From the NCBI GenBank assembly GCA_050296515.1, contig JBNKRJ010000032.1:1-64000 (forward strand): DNA of 64,000 nt, given 5' to 3'. Of this stretch, positions 24,725 through 33,570 are shown one piece after another; position 1 is the first letter of the stretch; each line of letters starts with the position of its first letter. Source of the stretch: NBLH01 sp050296515 (GTDB lineage: Bacteria; Bacteroidota; Bacteroidia; Bacteroidales; NBLH01). The position numbers and the translations under genes were made by a program. The notes beneath the pieces are model-generated. The model saw only the letters and a program-made list of their open reading frames with translations, was not told where the DNA came from and did not search any database.

Positions 24725-25645
24725 ATGAAAACTAGATATATTAAAGTTATTTTTATACTATCAGGTTTATTGCTACAAAATAGCTTAATGGCTCAACAAA
24801 TTCCTGAGAATAATTTCAAGATTAACAATCCTTATATTTTTAACCCTGCGGCAACTGGTCTCTTTAACAATGTTACTGCCTTTATTGATTACAGAGATAG
24901 CTGGACAGGATTCAAAGATGCACCAGAATACTCTGTTTTTGGCATACACGGATTAATTACCAGATCGATGGGACTGGGCCTTAAAGCGGCAAACCTTAAA
25001 TCCGGGATATTCAGGCGACTTTCGTTGGATCTTAACTATTCCTACAGAATTGCTTTTTCAAAAGATCATAACCTGGCAATGGGTATTTCGGCTGGCATAT
25101 TGCAAAATAAAATAAGTATGGGCGATGTAATTATGAATAATCTGAACGATCCTGCTTTGACTTCAAACAATTTTGATGAGGCTATGTTCAATGTTGGTTT
25201 TGGCGTTAACTATGTTTGGAAAGAGTTGACTGTAAACCTGTCGAGCCCTTTGTTATATTCCACCCAGGAAAATAAATTTTTACAGACGGCATTTGTCATG
25301 GCTTCATACGATTTTTATTTCACAGACGACATTTGGCGGCTTCAACCCTCATTACTTTACGAATACACCGACAAAGGAATACACCAGGGCGAAATTGATG
25401 TAGTCCTGGATTGGAACCGGCACGTTTGGGTGCAGGCAGGATACAATACCAATGAAAGCATCATTGCCGGGTTGGGTGTCATACTTAAAAAATTATCGAT
25501 CGGGTACAGTTACCAGGTAAGCCTTTCTGAAATTGCGATGGTATCAAGCGGTTCTCAAAACATAATGCTTCAATATCAGTTGCCTTATTCGGTGACAAAA
25601 AAAGCACCCCTTTATCGTCGAACAAGACGAAGAGATGCTTGGTAG
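24725..25645 (+). CDS. PorP/SprF-family outer-membrane protein
   Basis: A 306-residue outer-membrane beta-barrel with signal peptide (1-23, ending SLMAQ). The motif NPYIFNPAATGLFNNV and the next block YRDSWTGFKDAPEYSVFGIHG are diagnostic of PorP/SprF, followed by alternating amphipathic strands to residue 290. Members of this family associate with the type IX machinery and help export or tether type B (CHU_C) cargo. It sits between such a cargo gene and an OmpA-like gene, the usual layout for such units. The basic tail (YRRTRRRDAW) is unusual and probably periplasmic. Confidence 0.9.
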   Translation: MKTRYIKVIFILSGLLLQNSLMAQQIPENNFKINNPYIFNPAATGLFNNVTAFIDYRDSWTGFKDAPEYSVFGIHGLITRSMGLGLKAANLKSGIFRRLSLDLNYSYRIAFSKDHNLAMGISAGILQNKISMGDVIMNNLNDPALTSNNFDEAMFNVGFGVNYVWKELTVNLSSPLLYSTQENKFLQTAFVMASYDFYFTDDIWRLQPSLLYEYTDKGIHQGEIDVVLDWNRHVWVQAGYNTNESIIAGLGVILKKLSIGYSYQVSLSEIAMVSSGSQNIMLQYQLPYSVTKKAPLYRRTRRRDAW

Positions 25646-25690
25646 TTTTGTGGCTTTTAGCTACTGGTGCATAAATGGTTCTAAATTTTA

Positions 25691-27754
25691 ATGTCTAATG
25701 CCATGTCAATAAAAGTATTCTTTACAGTTGCAATTTTGTTTACAGCCCCTGTTCTATATTCTCAGGGAAACATGAATTTTAATAAAGACAATTTTCCAGC
25801 TCAAAAAAATGAATTAAAAGAGGCCAGAAAAAATTTAACCAAGGGTGATATTCAATTTGAAAATGAGAAATACAAAACGGCATTGAAATATTATCTCAAA
25901 GCGAATGCTTTCAATCCCAATGATGGTAAATTAAATTATAAAATAGGGCAATGTTACTTCTATTCAGATAATGATTCTGCTGAACAGTTTTTTCTCAAAT
26001 CGATGGAACTTGATAAGAACCCCGGACTTGACAATAATTTATACCTTGGCACAATTTATCATCAAAACGCCCAATTTGATGCGGCTATTAATAAATACAA
26101 AGCTTTTATTGATGATTTATCGCAAAGAGAAGAAACAAAGGACAAGAACAAGCTGGATAAAATAAATAAACTAATTAAAGAATGTGAATCGGGAAAAGAA
26201 ATTGTAACAAAATCGTCTGAAATAAAAATTGAAGATTTAAGTAAGAAAATAGCCGGGGCAGAAAGGCAATATTCCGACTATGCGGTTTATTCAACAAGTG
26301 ATGACAGTTTGCTTTATTTTACCTCAATAAGAGAACAATTCACAAAAAAGGGACATCCAAAAGAAATTGCTGCCGAAGACATTTATTGTTCAGTTAAACA
26401 GGATGGCCGGAGAGGGATGGCCCAAAACATCGGAAAACCTGTTAATACACATGCTAATGATGCAATTGTGGGTTTATCGGGCGATGGACTCACCATGTAC
26501 ATTTATTCCAACAGTAATAATGGTGATATTTATTATTCTCATAAAAACGGAGAATCCTGGAGTGAGCCCTATGTCTTTTCATCTCAAATAAATTCAGGTG
26601 CCACAGAATCTTCACTGGCTTTTTCTTCAACAGGAGATACACTTTTTTTTGTTAGTAACCGGCCTGGCACATACGGTGGAAATGATATTTTCTATTCTGT
26701 AAAAGAAAACAATGACTGGAGCAGTCCTGTTAACCTAGGCCCGGTAATAAACACAAAATACGATGAAGAAGCTGTTTTTGTAGATGGAGATACTTTGTAT
26801 TTTGCTTCAAAAGGGCACAACACAATGGGGGGGTACGATATTTTTAAATCGCATAAAATTACTGATAATCAGTGGAGTACTCCTGAGAATTTGTTAAGCC
26901 CAATCAACTCGCCTTTTGATGATATTTTTTATTCTTCGAATAAATATTCCATTTATTTTACCTCGAACAGAAATTCACAATCAAGCATTTATTGCATTGA
27001 AAAAATAATTCCCAAAAAGGAAAAAATTATTGCAGTCGCAGATTCCACCATTGTTCCTATTGGAGATTTTTTTATTGTCCGTGACATTGAATTTGCATAT
27101 GAAAGTTGCATTAATACTGATGTTTATCCAATGCTTGACAGTCTGGCCAATTACCTAACACAGAACCCGGAGGCCAAAATTAGAATTTCAGGTTATACTG
27201 ATACCCAGGGATATAAATATTATAACACGAAGCTATCTGTAAAAAGAGCGAATTTTGTAAAAGATTATTTATTAAAAAAAGGAGTGAAGGAACAAAATCT
27301 GATTTCTGAAGGAAACGGCTGGACGAAACAAATCTCTAAAAACAAAGACGAAAAAGGAAAATTTATCCGGGAATCATTGGGGTACAACAGAAGGGTCGAA
27401 TTTGAGGTCATCAACCAGGGAACACCTAAATTAATAGTACAAAAAATAGATGTGCCTGATTCATTTAAAATTGCGACAGAAAATGCTATGCACCCTGATA
27501 TTTATTCAATTTTATTGATTGTTTCTGATAATGAAATAGTGGACATCCATACCAAAATAAAAGACTATAATTTGTACAAAGGAACGGATCTAAAATATTA
27601 CTACTATACTGGGAAATTTGAAAACCTAAGTAACGCTCAGAAAAGAAAAAATGAATTAATTACCTGGTTTCCAGGCGTAAAGATTTTTATACACAAGTTC
27701 AAAATCACTAACGAGAAAGGGCAAATAGTATATGATGCCATGCAGGTCGATTAA
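25691..27754 (+). CDS. TPR / PD40 / OmpA-like envelope protein with SPOR-like end
   Basis: A 687-residue exported protein. The signal peptide (ending LYSQ) may start at M1 or at M5, which gives the better-shaped signal. TPR-like helices (about 35-165) precede WD40/PD40 beta-propeller repeats (about 195-440; GLTMYIYSNS, GDTLFFVSNRPGTYGGNDIF, DTLYFASKGH). An OmpA-type peptidoglycan-binding domain (about 455-570; ISGYTDTQG, NRRVEFEV) is followed by a SPOR-like C-terminus (about 590-687). OmpA domains of this sort bind the cell wall and anchor PorP/SprF-type complexes. It ends the cargo locus, 45 bases after the PorP/SprF gene. Confidence 0.88.
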   Translation: MSNAMSIKVFFTVAILFTAPVLYSQGNMNFNKDNFPAQKNELKEARKNLTKGDIQFENEKYKTALKYYLKANAFNPNDGKLNYKIGQCYFYSDNDSAEQFFLKSMELDKNPGLDNNLYLGTIYHQNAQFDAAINKYKAFIDDLSQREETKDKNKLDKINKLIKECESGKEIVTKSSEIKIEDLSKKIAGAERQYSDYAVYSTSDDSLLYFTSIREQFTKKGHPKEIAAEDIYCSVKQDGRRGMAQNIGKPVNTHANDAIVGLSGDGLTMYIYSNSNNGDIYYSHKNGESWSEPYVFSSQINSGATESSLAFSSTGDTLFFVSNRPGTYGGNDIFYSVKENNDWSSPVNLGPVINTKYDEEAVFVDGDTLYFASKGHNTMGGYDIFKSHKITDNQWSTPENLLSPINSPFDDIFYSSNKYSIYFTSNRNSQSSIYCIEKIIPKKEKIIAVADSTIVPIGDFFIVRDIEFAYESCINTDVYPMLDSLANYLTQNPEAKIRISGYTDTQGYKYYNTKLSVKRANFVKDYLLKKGVKEQNLISEGNGWTKQISKNKDEKGKFIRESLGYNRRVEFEVINQGTPKLIVQKIDVPDSFKIATENAMHPDIYSILLIVSDNEIVDIHTKIKDYNLYKGTDLKYYYYTGKFENLSNAQKRKNELITWFPGVKIFIHKFKITNEKGQIVYDAMQVD

Positions 27755-27976
27755 AACAAAAGTCCAGAATTAGTAAAAGAATAGTTCACGTTTCTCTTTC
27801 ACATACAAATTTTAATACATTCAATTTCAATATTTTCACTTACCTTATTCAACTATAGTTTTCGCATCTTTTTCACAAAAGTTTCTTTACCTCTGGTCAG
27901 GTGAAAGAATAAACTGTAAAACAGAACTTCATAAACCATAAAAAACTGAATACACTTTTAAATACGAATAATAACT

Positions 27977-28547
27977 ATGTTAAGTAAAAAAATCATGAAA
28001 CGTACAACGTCATTTTTTCAATTACAATTTCCTGCAATACTTCAAATACAAAAACGGAAAAAAAACAAGAAGATAACTGATAATGAAGAGCTAAAAACGC
28101 TTTACGAAAAAGATCAATCTGAAAGAACCGCAGCAAATATTGATTGGAAAATAGTCAATAAAAATGATAGTTTGCAACAGGCCAGAGTCATTGAACTTTT
28201 AGACTCAGGTAGAGTGATTACTGGAAACGATTATTATCATACAGCTATGATTTTTCAACATGGGCTGGATACTTTTGCATCAGGAATGGCAGTAAAAATG
28301 ATGACAAAAGCGTTGGAACTGGATACTACAGTCAACAAATGGCTTTTAGCAGCTGCAATTGACAGAGATTTAATATAGAAAAATGAACCACAAACATATA
28401 GGACTCAATACATAAAAATGGGAGAAGATGCTCCTTGGGAACTATATAAGATTGACACTACTAAAATCACAGATAAGGAAAGAGTCTTGAGTTGAAACGC
28501 TCGCAGAAATGAAACAGAAAGTGATAAAAATGAACAAAAAAGAGTAA
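27977..28547 (+). pseudogene. DUF6624-like lipoprotein gene with at least three lesions
   Basis: The middle of the frame (ELKTLYEKDQSERTA ... DYYHTAMIFQHG ... WLLAAAIDR) matches the DUF6624 pattern. It is interrupted by an in-frame TAG at 28376-28378 and continues in the same frame as NEPQTYRTQYIKMG. A second shift near 28490 is needed to reach VETLAEMKQKVIKMNKKE and a stop at 28545-28547. At the start, the +1 frame encodes ISCNTSNTKTEKKQED, a lipoprotein signal end, which implies a third frameshift near 28080. Three independent defects make a dead gene much more likely than sequencing error. Confidence 0.8.
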
Positions 28548-28555
28548 GTCAAAAC

Positions 28556-29452
28556 TTACTCCCCTTCAAACAATAAAATTTTTATCGCCTCTTCAAGCTT
28601 ATCAGATTCGATATATTTTTTTGCCAGGATATGTTTTTCCTCAATAAATTTATCACTTCCAAAACCCAGTGAACTCAAAGTTCTATAAAATGGTGATGAC
28701 TTTACAAATTCATTTATTTCATCTTTCCCAGGGATTATACCTAAGCCACCCAGCAATCCTAAATCATTGCCAGTAAGTACTTTACTAAATCTTATTTCTT
28801 CTGGAAGTTGATCGATTCCTATTCCATGCTGCATACCTGGTTTTCCTAATGTAAAAACAGCTTCTCCACTGGCTCGTACATAATAATCTCGACCCATTCT
28901 GCCAACCAAATCAATCTTATGTGGATCAACCTGCCCTTTTTCGTTTAAAATTTCATCTTGATAATGAAATTTAAGCACTTCGCAAATCACAAGGTTTCCT
29001 GCAGAGCCTTCGGTTCCGGTTTCGATGATATTGATCACCTTGCACTCCATTTGTACAGGAGATTCCTTCACCCTAAATGGCTTTACCAAATCAGATTCAA
29101 GTTGGGTAAATCCAGCCTTTACAAATTCATTCACTCCTTTTTCATACTCTGTACTCGCAAGATTAACTTGCTGTACCATAGCGTAATTAACGATATTAAT
29201 TACCACTTCTGGTAATATTTTTACATTCTCAAAAGTATGCTTGGTGGTGTTATCGCGTCCTCTTCTTGCAGGTGAAAAAACAATAATTGGAGGATTTGCC
29301 CCAAATGCATTAAAAAAGCTAAATGGAGCCAAATTTGGGGTTCCGTTCTCGTCAATTGTACTTGCAAATGCAATCGGTCTTGGTCCTATTGCATCCAGCA
29401 TTAAGCCAAATAACTCAGGTATTGATTTTTCTTTGGGGGTAAAAGATAGCAT
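28556..29452 (-). CDS. Flavin reductase-like (DIM6/NTAB family) protein
   Basis: A 298-residue protein. The N-terminal two thirds form the flavin reductase-like fold (GPRPIAFASTIDENGTPNLA, PPIIVFSPARRG, NTTKHTFENV, ESPVQMECKV), which binds FMN. The last about 60 residues are helical (EINEFVKSSPFYRTLSSLGF and following). It is the last gene of the leftward tyrosine-degradation cluster, 87 bases after fumarylacetoacetase. Members of this family recur beside homogentisate genes in Bacteroidota, but I know of no assigned reaction there. A decayed copy of its 3' end is at 4938-5125. Confidence 0.8.
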   Translation of the reverse strand: MLSFTPKEKSIPELFGLMLDAIGPRPIAFASTIDENGTPNLAPFSFFNAFGANPPIIVFSPARRGRDNTTKHTFENVKILPEVVINIVNYAMVQQVNLASTEYEKGVNEFVKAGFTQLESDLVKPFRVKESPVQMECKVINIIETGTEGSAGNLVICEVLKFHYQDEILNEKGQVDPHKIDLVGRMGRDYYVRASGEAVFTLGKPGMQHGIGIDQLPEEIRFSKVLTGNDLGLLGGLGIIPGKDEINEFVKSSPFYRTLSSLGFGSDKFIEEKHILAKKYIESDKLEEAIKILLFEGE

Positions 29453-29539
29453 GATTTATCCATTTTATGGTTAAAGTCTTAATAGAGAAGCATTAAACAT
29501 TCTTTCAATTGCAATGACTAATGCTTCCCTGAACATATT

Positions 29540-30811
29540 TTATTTTGCCGGCAACACTGTAGTTACGCTTTCGCCAAATCCAATTCTTAATCCGTCTTTT
29601 TCAGCAAAACCTTTGATTATAATCGTATCAAAATCGTTTATAAATTTTCGCTCAGTGCCATCAGGCATCGGAACTGATTTTGTCCCTTGCCAGCTAATTT
29701 CAAGCATAGAACCATAAGAATCAGGTGTTGGTCCGCTAATAGTACCTGAAGCATACATATCACCAACATTTACATTACAACCATTTACAGTTTGATGTGC
29801 TAATTGTTGGTTCATATTCCAATACATGTATTTGAAATTGGACAAACAAACCCTATGAGCCTCGGTTTTTTCTGGCTTAATATAAACCTCCAGGTTAATG
29901 TCGTAATTTTTGCCTGCATCATACTTCAGATATGGCAAAACTTCAGGAACCTGCTCAGGCCCTTCTGTTTTAAATGGTTCCAGAGCATCCATTGTAACAA
30001 TCCATGGAGAAACAACCGAACCAAAGTTTTTGCCTAAAAATGGACCAAGAGGTATGTATTCCCATTTCTGTATGTCTCTGGCAGTCAGATCGTTAAAAAG
30101 AACCATCCCAAAAATATATTCATCTGTTTCCTCTATTGGAACAGGATCGCCCAGCTTATTTGATTTTCCGGTAATGAATGCCATTTCCAGCTCAAAATCA
30201 AATAGTCTTGAGGCTGAATAAATGGGCTTGTCTTCACCTTTTGGTAAAATCTGTCCTTTAGGTCGGTGAATATTCGTTCCTGAAACAACAATTGAAGAAC
30301 TTCTGCCATGATATCCTACCGGAATATGTCTCCAGTTTGGCATAAGCGCATTTTCAGGATCCCTGAACATTTTTCCAACATTGGTGGCATGCTCTATACT
30401 AGAGTAAAAATCAGTATAATCACCTACTTCAACCGGAAGAAGCATTTCTATAGAATCAACATTGACCAGTACTTGTGCAACATGAGCATCATTGCTTTTT
30501 AACTCAGAGTTTGAGCTTTCGAACAATTCAAATAACCTCAAACGAATTGCACTGGTAAATTTCCTACCTTTGGCAATAAAGTTATTGAGCTTGTCAGCAT
30601 CAAGCAAACTTCTTTCAAAATGCTGAATACCAGAAAAATACCCTAAATCAAACAGCGCAAGCAAATCAATGGCCAAATCGCCAATTCTTGAAGCTACCCT
30701 GGTACCTTTTTTATCTTTAATTATCCCAAACGGAAGATTCTGAATGGGAAAATCATTGTTTTTTGAAACTTCTATCCACGATGAATACGATGGATCATTA
30801 GTTTTGTTCAT
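29540..30811 (-). CDS. fahA: Fumarylacetoacetase
   Basis: A 423-residue enzyme that hydrolyses fumarylacetoacetate to fumarate and acetoacetate, the last step of tyrosine degradation. The N-terminal FAH_N domain (about 15-115) is followed by the catalytic domain. Metal-binding and catalytic motifs include DYTDFYSSIEHATNVGKMFR, FELEMAFITG, FNDLTARDIQKWEY, LGPFLGKNFG and GSMLEISWQG. Length matches the eukaryotic-type enzyme of about 420 residues. Its acetoacetate product would feed the CoA transferase encoded upstream in the same cluster. Confidence 0.95.
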   Translation of the reverse strand: MNKTNDPSYSSWIEVSKNNDFPIQNLPFGIIKDKKGTRVASRIGDLAIDLLALFDLGYFSGIQHFERSLLDADKLNNFIAKGRKFTSAIRLRLFELFESSNSELKSNDAHVAQVLVNVDSIEMLLPVEVGDYTDFYSSIEHATNVGKMFRDPENALMPNWRHIPVGYHGRSSSIVVSGTNIHRPKGQILPKGEDKPIYSASRLFDFELEMAFITGKSNKLGDPVPIEETDEYIFGMVLFNDLTARDIQKWEYIPLGPFLGKNFGSVVSPWIVTMDALEPFKTEGPEQVPEVLPYLKYDAGKNYDINLEVYIKPEKTEAHRVCLSNFKYMYWNMNQQLAHQTVNGCNVNVGDMYASGTISGPTPDSYGSMLEISWQGTKSVPMPDGTERKFINDFDTIIIKGFAEKDGLRIGFGESVTTVLPAK

Positions 30812-30855
30812 GTATTTTTTGTTTATAATGTTTAATTCAAAGCCCTCCTCTTAAA

Positions 30856-30927
30856 TACTGTATCAGGGCTAATTTGTCAAATGACAACACCTGACAAGTG
30901 CACCAGCTAGGTGTTATCACCTAACAT
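30856..30927 (-). repeat. MITE-like family 1, inverted copy
   Basis: Read on the minus strand this matches the complete element at 33385-33503. It shows a degenerate AGGTG-ATAA-CACCT hairpin, the spacer GTGCACTTGTCAGGTGTTGT, and the right end GACAAATTAGCC. The left terminal repeat is not clear. It lies between the genes for HPP dioxygenase and fumarylacetoacetase, which run leftward. Confidence 0.65.
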
Positions 30928-30972
30928 TTATACTATTTTATTGTTACTTTCTACTTTTTACTTTCAACTAAG

Positions 30973-32073
30973 CTACAACGTTCCCCTTCTTTGTTGCTCA
31001 TCTTCTATTGCTTCGAAAAGTGCTTTAAAATTACCTTTTCCAAACGATTTTGCACCTTTTCGCTGAATGATCTCATAGAACATAGTCGGGCGATCCTGTA
31101 CAGGTTTCGTAAATATCTGCAGCAAGTACCCTTCGTCATCCCTATCCACCAAAATTCCCAGATCTTTCAGAATTTTTAGTTCCTCATCAATTTCACCTAC
31201 GCGCTCAGTTACTGTATCGTAATAAGTTCCAGGAACTCTTAGAAAATCTACACCTCTTTTGTGCAGCTCTGTTACTGTATGAATAATATTGTCAGTAGCC
31301 ATTGCAACGTGCTGAACACCAGAACCATTATAAAAATCAAGGTATTCTTCAACCTGTGATTTCTTTTTACCTTCAGCCGGCTCGTTTATCGGGAATTTAA
31401 TACGACCATTTCCATTAGACATCACTTTACTCATCAAAGCAGTATATTCTGTAGAAATATCTTTATCATCAAAAGAAATAATCTGCTTGAAGCCCATTAC
31501 TTCTTCATAAAATTTTGCCCAAACATTCATTTCGTTCCAGCCAACATTACCTACCATGTGGTCAACGTATTTAAGACCAACATCTTCAGCCTTATAGTAT
31601 GGATCCCATTTTTCATAGCCTGGTCTAAATGGTCCATTGTAATTTTTTCTTTCAACAAAAAGATGCACCGTTTCTCCATAAGTATAAATTCCGGCAGTTA
31701 CCACTTCACCAAACTCGTCTCTTTCAGTCTTTGGCTCAGAATATGCTTTTGCTCCTCTTTTTACAGTTTCCTCAAATGATTTTTTTGCATCATCCACCCA
31801 CAAAGCAACAAACTTTACTCCATCGCCATGCAGTTTGTGATGTTCAGCTATCAGAGAGTCTTGCACCATTGTTGAGGTAAGGACAAAACGGATTTTATCC
31901 TGCTGAACAACATAGGATGTTCTATCAGTTAAGCCAGTTTCTAGTCCGGCATAAGCAACTGGCTGAAAGCCAAATGCAGAAATGTAGTAATGTGCAGCCT
32001 GTAATGCATTTCCAACATAAAATTCAACGAAATCTGTTCCGTTTATCGGCAAAAAGTCATTGTTTTCAGTCAT
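30973..32073 (-). CDS. hppD: 4-hydroxyphenylpyruvate dioxygenase
   Basis: A 366-residue Fe(II) enzyme converting 4-hydroxyphenylpyruvate to homogentisate. It has the two-fold glyoxalase/bleomycin fold with iron ligands H172 (YVDHMVGNV), H255 (GVQHVAMATD) and E334 (FYEIIQRKG). The C-terminal end (GKGNFKALFEAIEDEQQRRG) is the family's gate helix. It lies between homogentisate dioxygenase and fumarylacetoacetase. The gap to the upstream gene carries a perfect 11-base inverted repeat. Confidence 0.96.
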   Translation of the reverse strand: MTENNDFLPINGTDFVEFYVGNALQAAHYYISAFGFQPVAYAGLETGLTDRTSYVVQQDKIRFVLTSTMVQDSLIAEHHKLHGDGVKFVALWVDDAKKSFEETVKRGAKAYSEPKTERDEFGEVVTAGIYTYGETVHLFVERKNYNGPFRPGYEKWDPYYKAEDVGLKYVDHMVGNVGWNEMNVWAKFYEEVMGFKQIISFDDKDISTEYTALMSKVMSNGNGRIKFPINEPAEGKKKSQVEEYLDFYNGSGVQHVAMATDNIIHTVTELHKRGVDFLRVPGTYYDTVTERVGEIDEELKILKDLGILVDRDDEGYLLQIFTKPVQDRPTMFYEIIQRKGAKSFGKGNFKALFEAIEDEQQRRGTL

Positions 32074-32107
32074 AATTGTATAGTCGTTAGGTTATTTATT
32101 TAAGAAT

Positions 32108-32163
32108 GAAGCACGAAGGTCGAAGTTTGAAGTAAAAACTCATTTTTTAATACTTCGTGCTTC
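32108..32163 (-). repeat. Intercistronic inverted repeat
   Basis: GAAGCACGAAG (32108-32118) and CTTCGTGCTTC (32153-32163) are perfect 11-base inverted arms between the homogentisate dioxygenase and HPP dioxygenase genes. The RNA hairpin could protect or trim the polycistronic message. Confidence 0.6.
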
Positions 32164-32183
32164 CAACTTCCAGCTATATTTTT

Positions 32184-33341
32184 TTATTCAATCCATGATT
32201 TATAGTAATCTTCATCCTCCAGCTCTAGTGCCTGCTTTGTAATTTTCAGTGGGTTGAAAGTATCAAGCATAAAAGCCAGCTCATTGGTCTCTTTTTGGCC
32301 AATACTCTTTTCAACAGCCCCAGGGTGAGGTCCATGAGGAATACCAGTAGGGTGCAAGGTTATTTGTCCCTGTTCAACATGTTTCCTGCTCATAAACTCA
32401 CCATCTATGTAATAAAGCACTTCATCAGAATCTACATTGCTGTGATTATACGGTGCAGGTATTGAATCCGGGTGGTAATCATAAAGTCTTGGTACAAAAG
32501 CACATGTAACAAAGTTTTGCCCGTCAAAAGTCTGATGAATTGGCGGCGGCATGTGCAGCCTTCCCGTAATTGGCTCAAAATCGTGAATTGAAATTGCAAA
32601 TGGATAATGATACCCATCCCAGCCCACTAAATCAAAAGGATGCGTGGCATAATGATAAGGAAAAATCATATCATCGCGCTTAATCATCACCAAAAAGTCA
32701 CCTTTTTCATCGTATGTTTCCAGCTCCTCAGGTGGCCTGATATCTCTTTCATAAAATGGTGAATGTTCCATTAACTGGCCATTCTTACTTAAATACCTTT
32801 TTGGAAAACGGAATGGACCGAATGATTCCACCACAACAAGCCTGTTTTCTTCTGTTTCAAACTCCAGTTTATAAATTACCCCACGTGGAATAATCAAATG
32901 ATCTCCATATGAAAAAGGTATCTTTCCATACATGGTATGCAAAGTTCCATTTCCTTTATGTACAAAAATCATTTCTGAAGCCTGGGAATTCTTAAAGAAA
33001 TAGTCATTCATCGATTTCGATGGAGCTGCCAGGTTCATGTACACATCATTATTGACCAAAACAGGAACACGGCTTTTAAGGTAATCAGTTTCAGGTTTCA
33101 CACTAAACCCGTTGAAGCTCCTATGCTGCATGTTTTTCTCAATGGCAACTTCAGGTGCCACAGAAAATTCCCTGTCAATCTGAGTAACAAGAGTTGGCGG
33201 ATGAGTATGGTAAACCAATGAATAGTCATCGGCAAACCCCTCAGTAGATACCAACTGCTCAGCATACAATCCACCATCAGGCTTTCTGTACTGAACATGT
33301 CTTTTTTTTGGTACTTTTCCTAGTTTGTAGTAAAAAGGCAT
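32184..33341 (-). CDS. hmgA: Homogentisate 1,2-dioxygenase
   Basis: A 385-residue cupin enzyme that opens the homogentisate ring to maleylacetoacetate. Recognised blocks include the N-terminal MPFYYKLGKVPKKRH, the cupin strand FSYGDHLIIPRGVIYKLEFE, PFHYATHPFDLVGWDGYHYP and the iron-site region DEVLYYIDGEFMSRK ... HPTGIPHGPHPG. It is shorter than the about 440-residue human enzyme but of the usual bacterial short form. The gene is followed by HPP dioxygenase and preceded, after a 230-base gap with a mobile repeat, by the CoA transferase. Confidence 0.95.
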   Translation of the reverse strand: MPFYYKLGKVPKKRHVQYRKPDGGLYAEQLVSTEGFADDYSLVYHTHPPTLVTQIDREFSVAPEVAIEKNMQHRSFNGFSVKPETDYLKSRVPVLVNNDVYMNLAAPSKSMNDYFFKNSQASEMIFVHKGNGTLHTMYGKIPFSYGDHLIIPRGVIYKLEFETEENRLVVVESFGPFRFPKRYLSKNGQLMEHSPFYERDIRPPEELETYDEKGDFLVMIKRDDMIFPYHYATHPFDLVGWDGYHYPFAISIHDFEPITGRLHMPPPIHQTFDGQNFVTCAFVPRLYDYHPDSIPAPYNHSNVDSDEVLYYIDGEFMSRKHVEQGQITLHPTGIPHGPHPGAVEKSIGQKETNELAFMLDTFNPLKITKQALELEDEDYYKSWIE

Positions 33342-33384
33342 TTCTTTAAATATTAGTAGTTAGTATATTGGTTATTTGTCATTG

Positions 33385-33503
33385 AGTCACTAGTGTCAAG
33401 TCAAGTGTGATATTTCTGGTAATTGGCCAGGTGACAACACCTGGCCGGTGCACTTGTCAGGTGTTGTCACCTGACAAATTAGCCTTGACACGACACTAGT
33501 ACT
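33385..33503 (-). repeat. Complete MITE-like element, family 1
   Basis: About 119 bases with terminal inverted repeats: ACTAGTGTCAAGTCAA (33389-33404) against TTGACACGACACTAGT (33485-33500). Between them are two perfect hairpins: arms GGCCAGGTG with loop ACAA (33425-33446) and arms TTGTCAGGTG with loop TTGT (33454-33477). It has no coding capacity and no obvious target duplication. Other copies are at 3376, 8561, 30856 (inverted) and 53600. Confidence 0.85.
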
Positions 33504-33520
33504 GGATTAACATCTTCTCT

Positions 33521-33560
33521 CTCTGTGAACCTCTGTGTCTCTCTGCAAATCTCTGTGTAA
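33521..33560. repeat. Four tandem 10-base repeats (CTCTGTG...)
   Basis: CTCTGTGAAC, CTCTGTGTCT, CTCTGCAAAT and CTCTGTGTAA lie head to tail, ending 10 bases before the stop of CoA-transferase subunit B. The exact 10-base period is close to one helical turn. Function unknown. Confidence 0.75.
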
Positions 33561-33570
33561 CAAATTCTTA

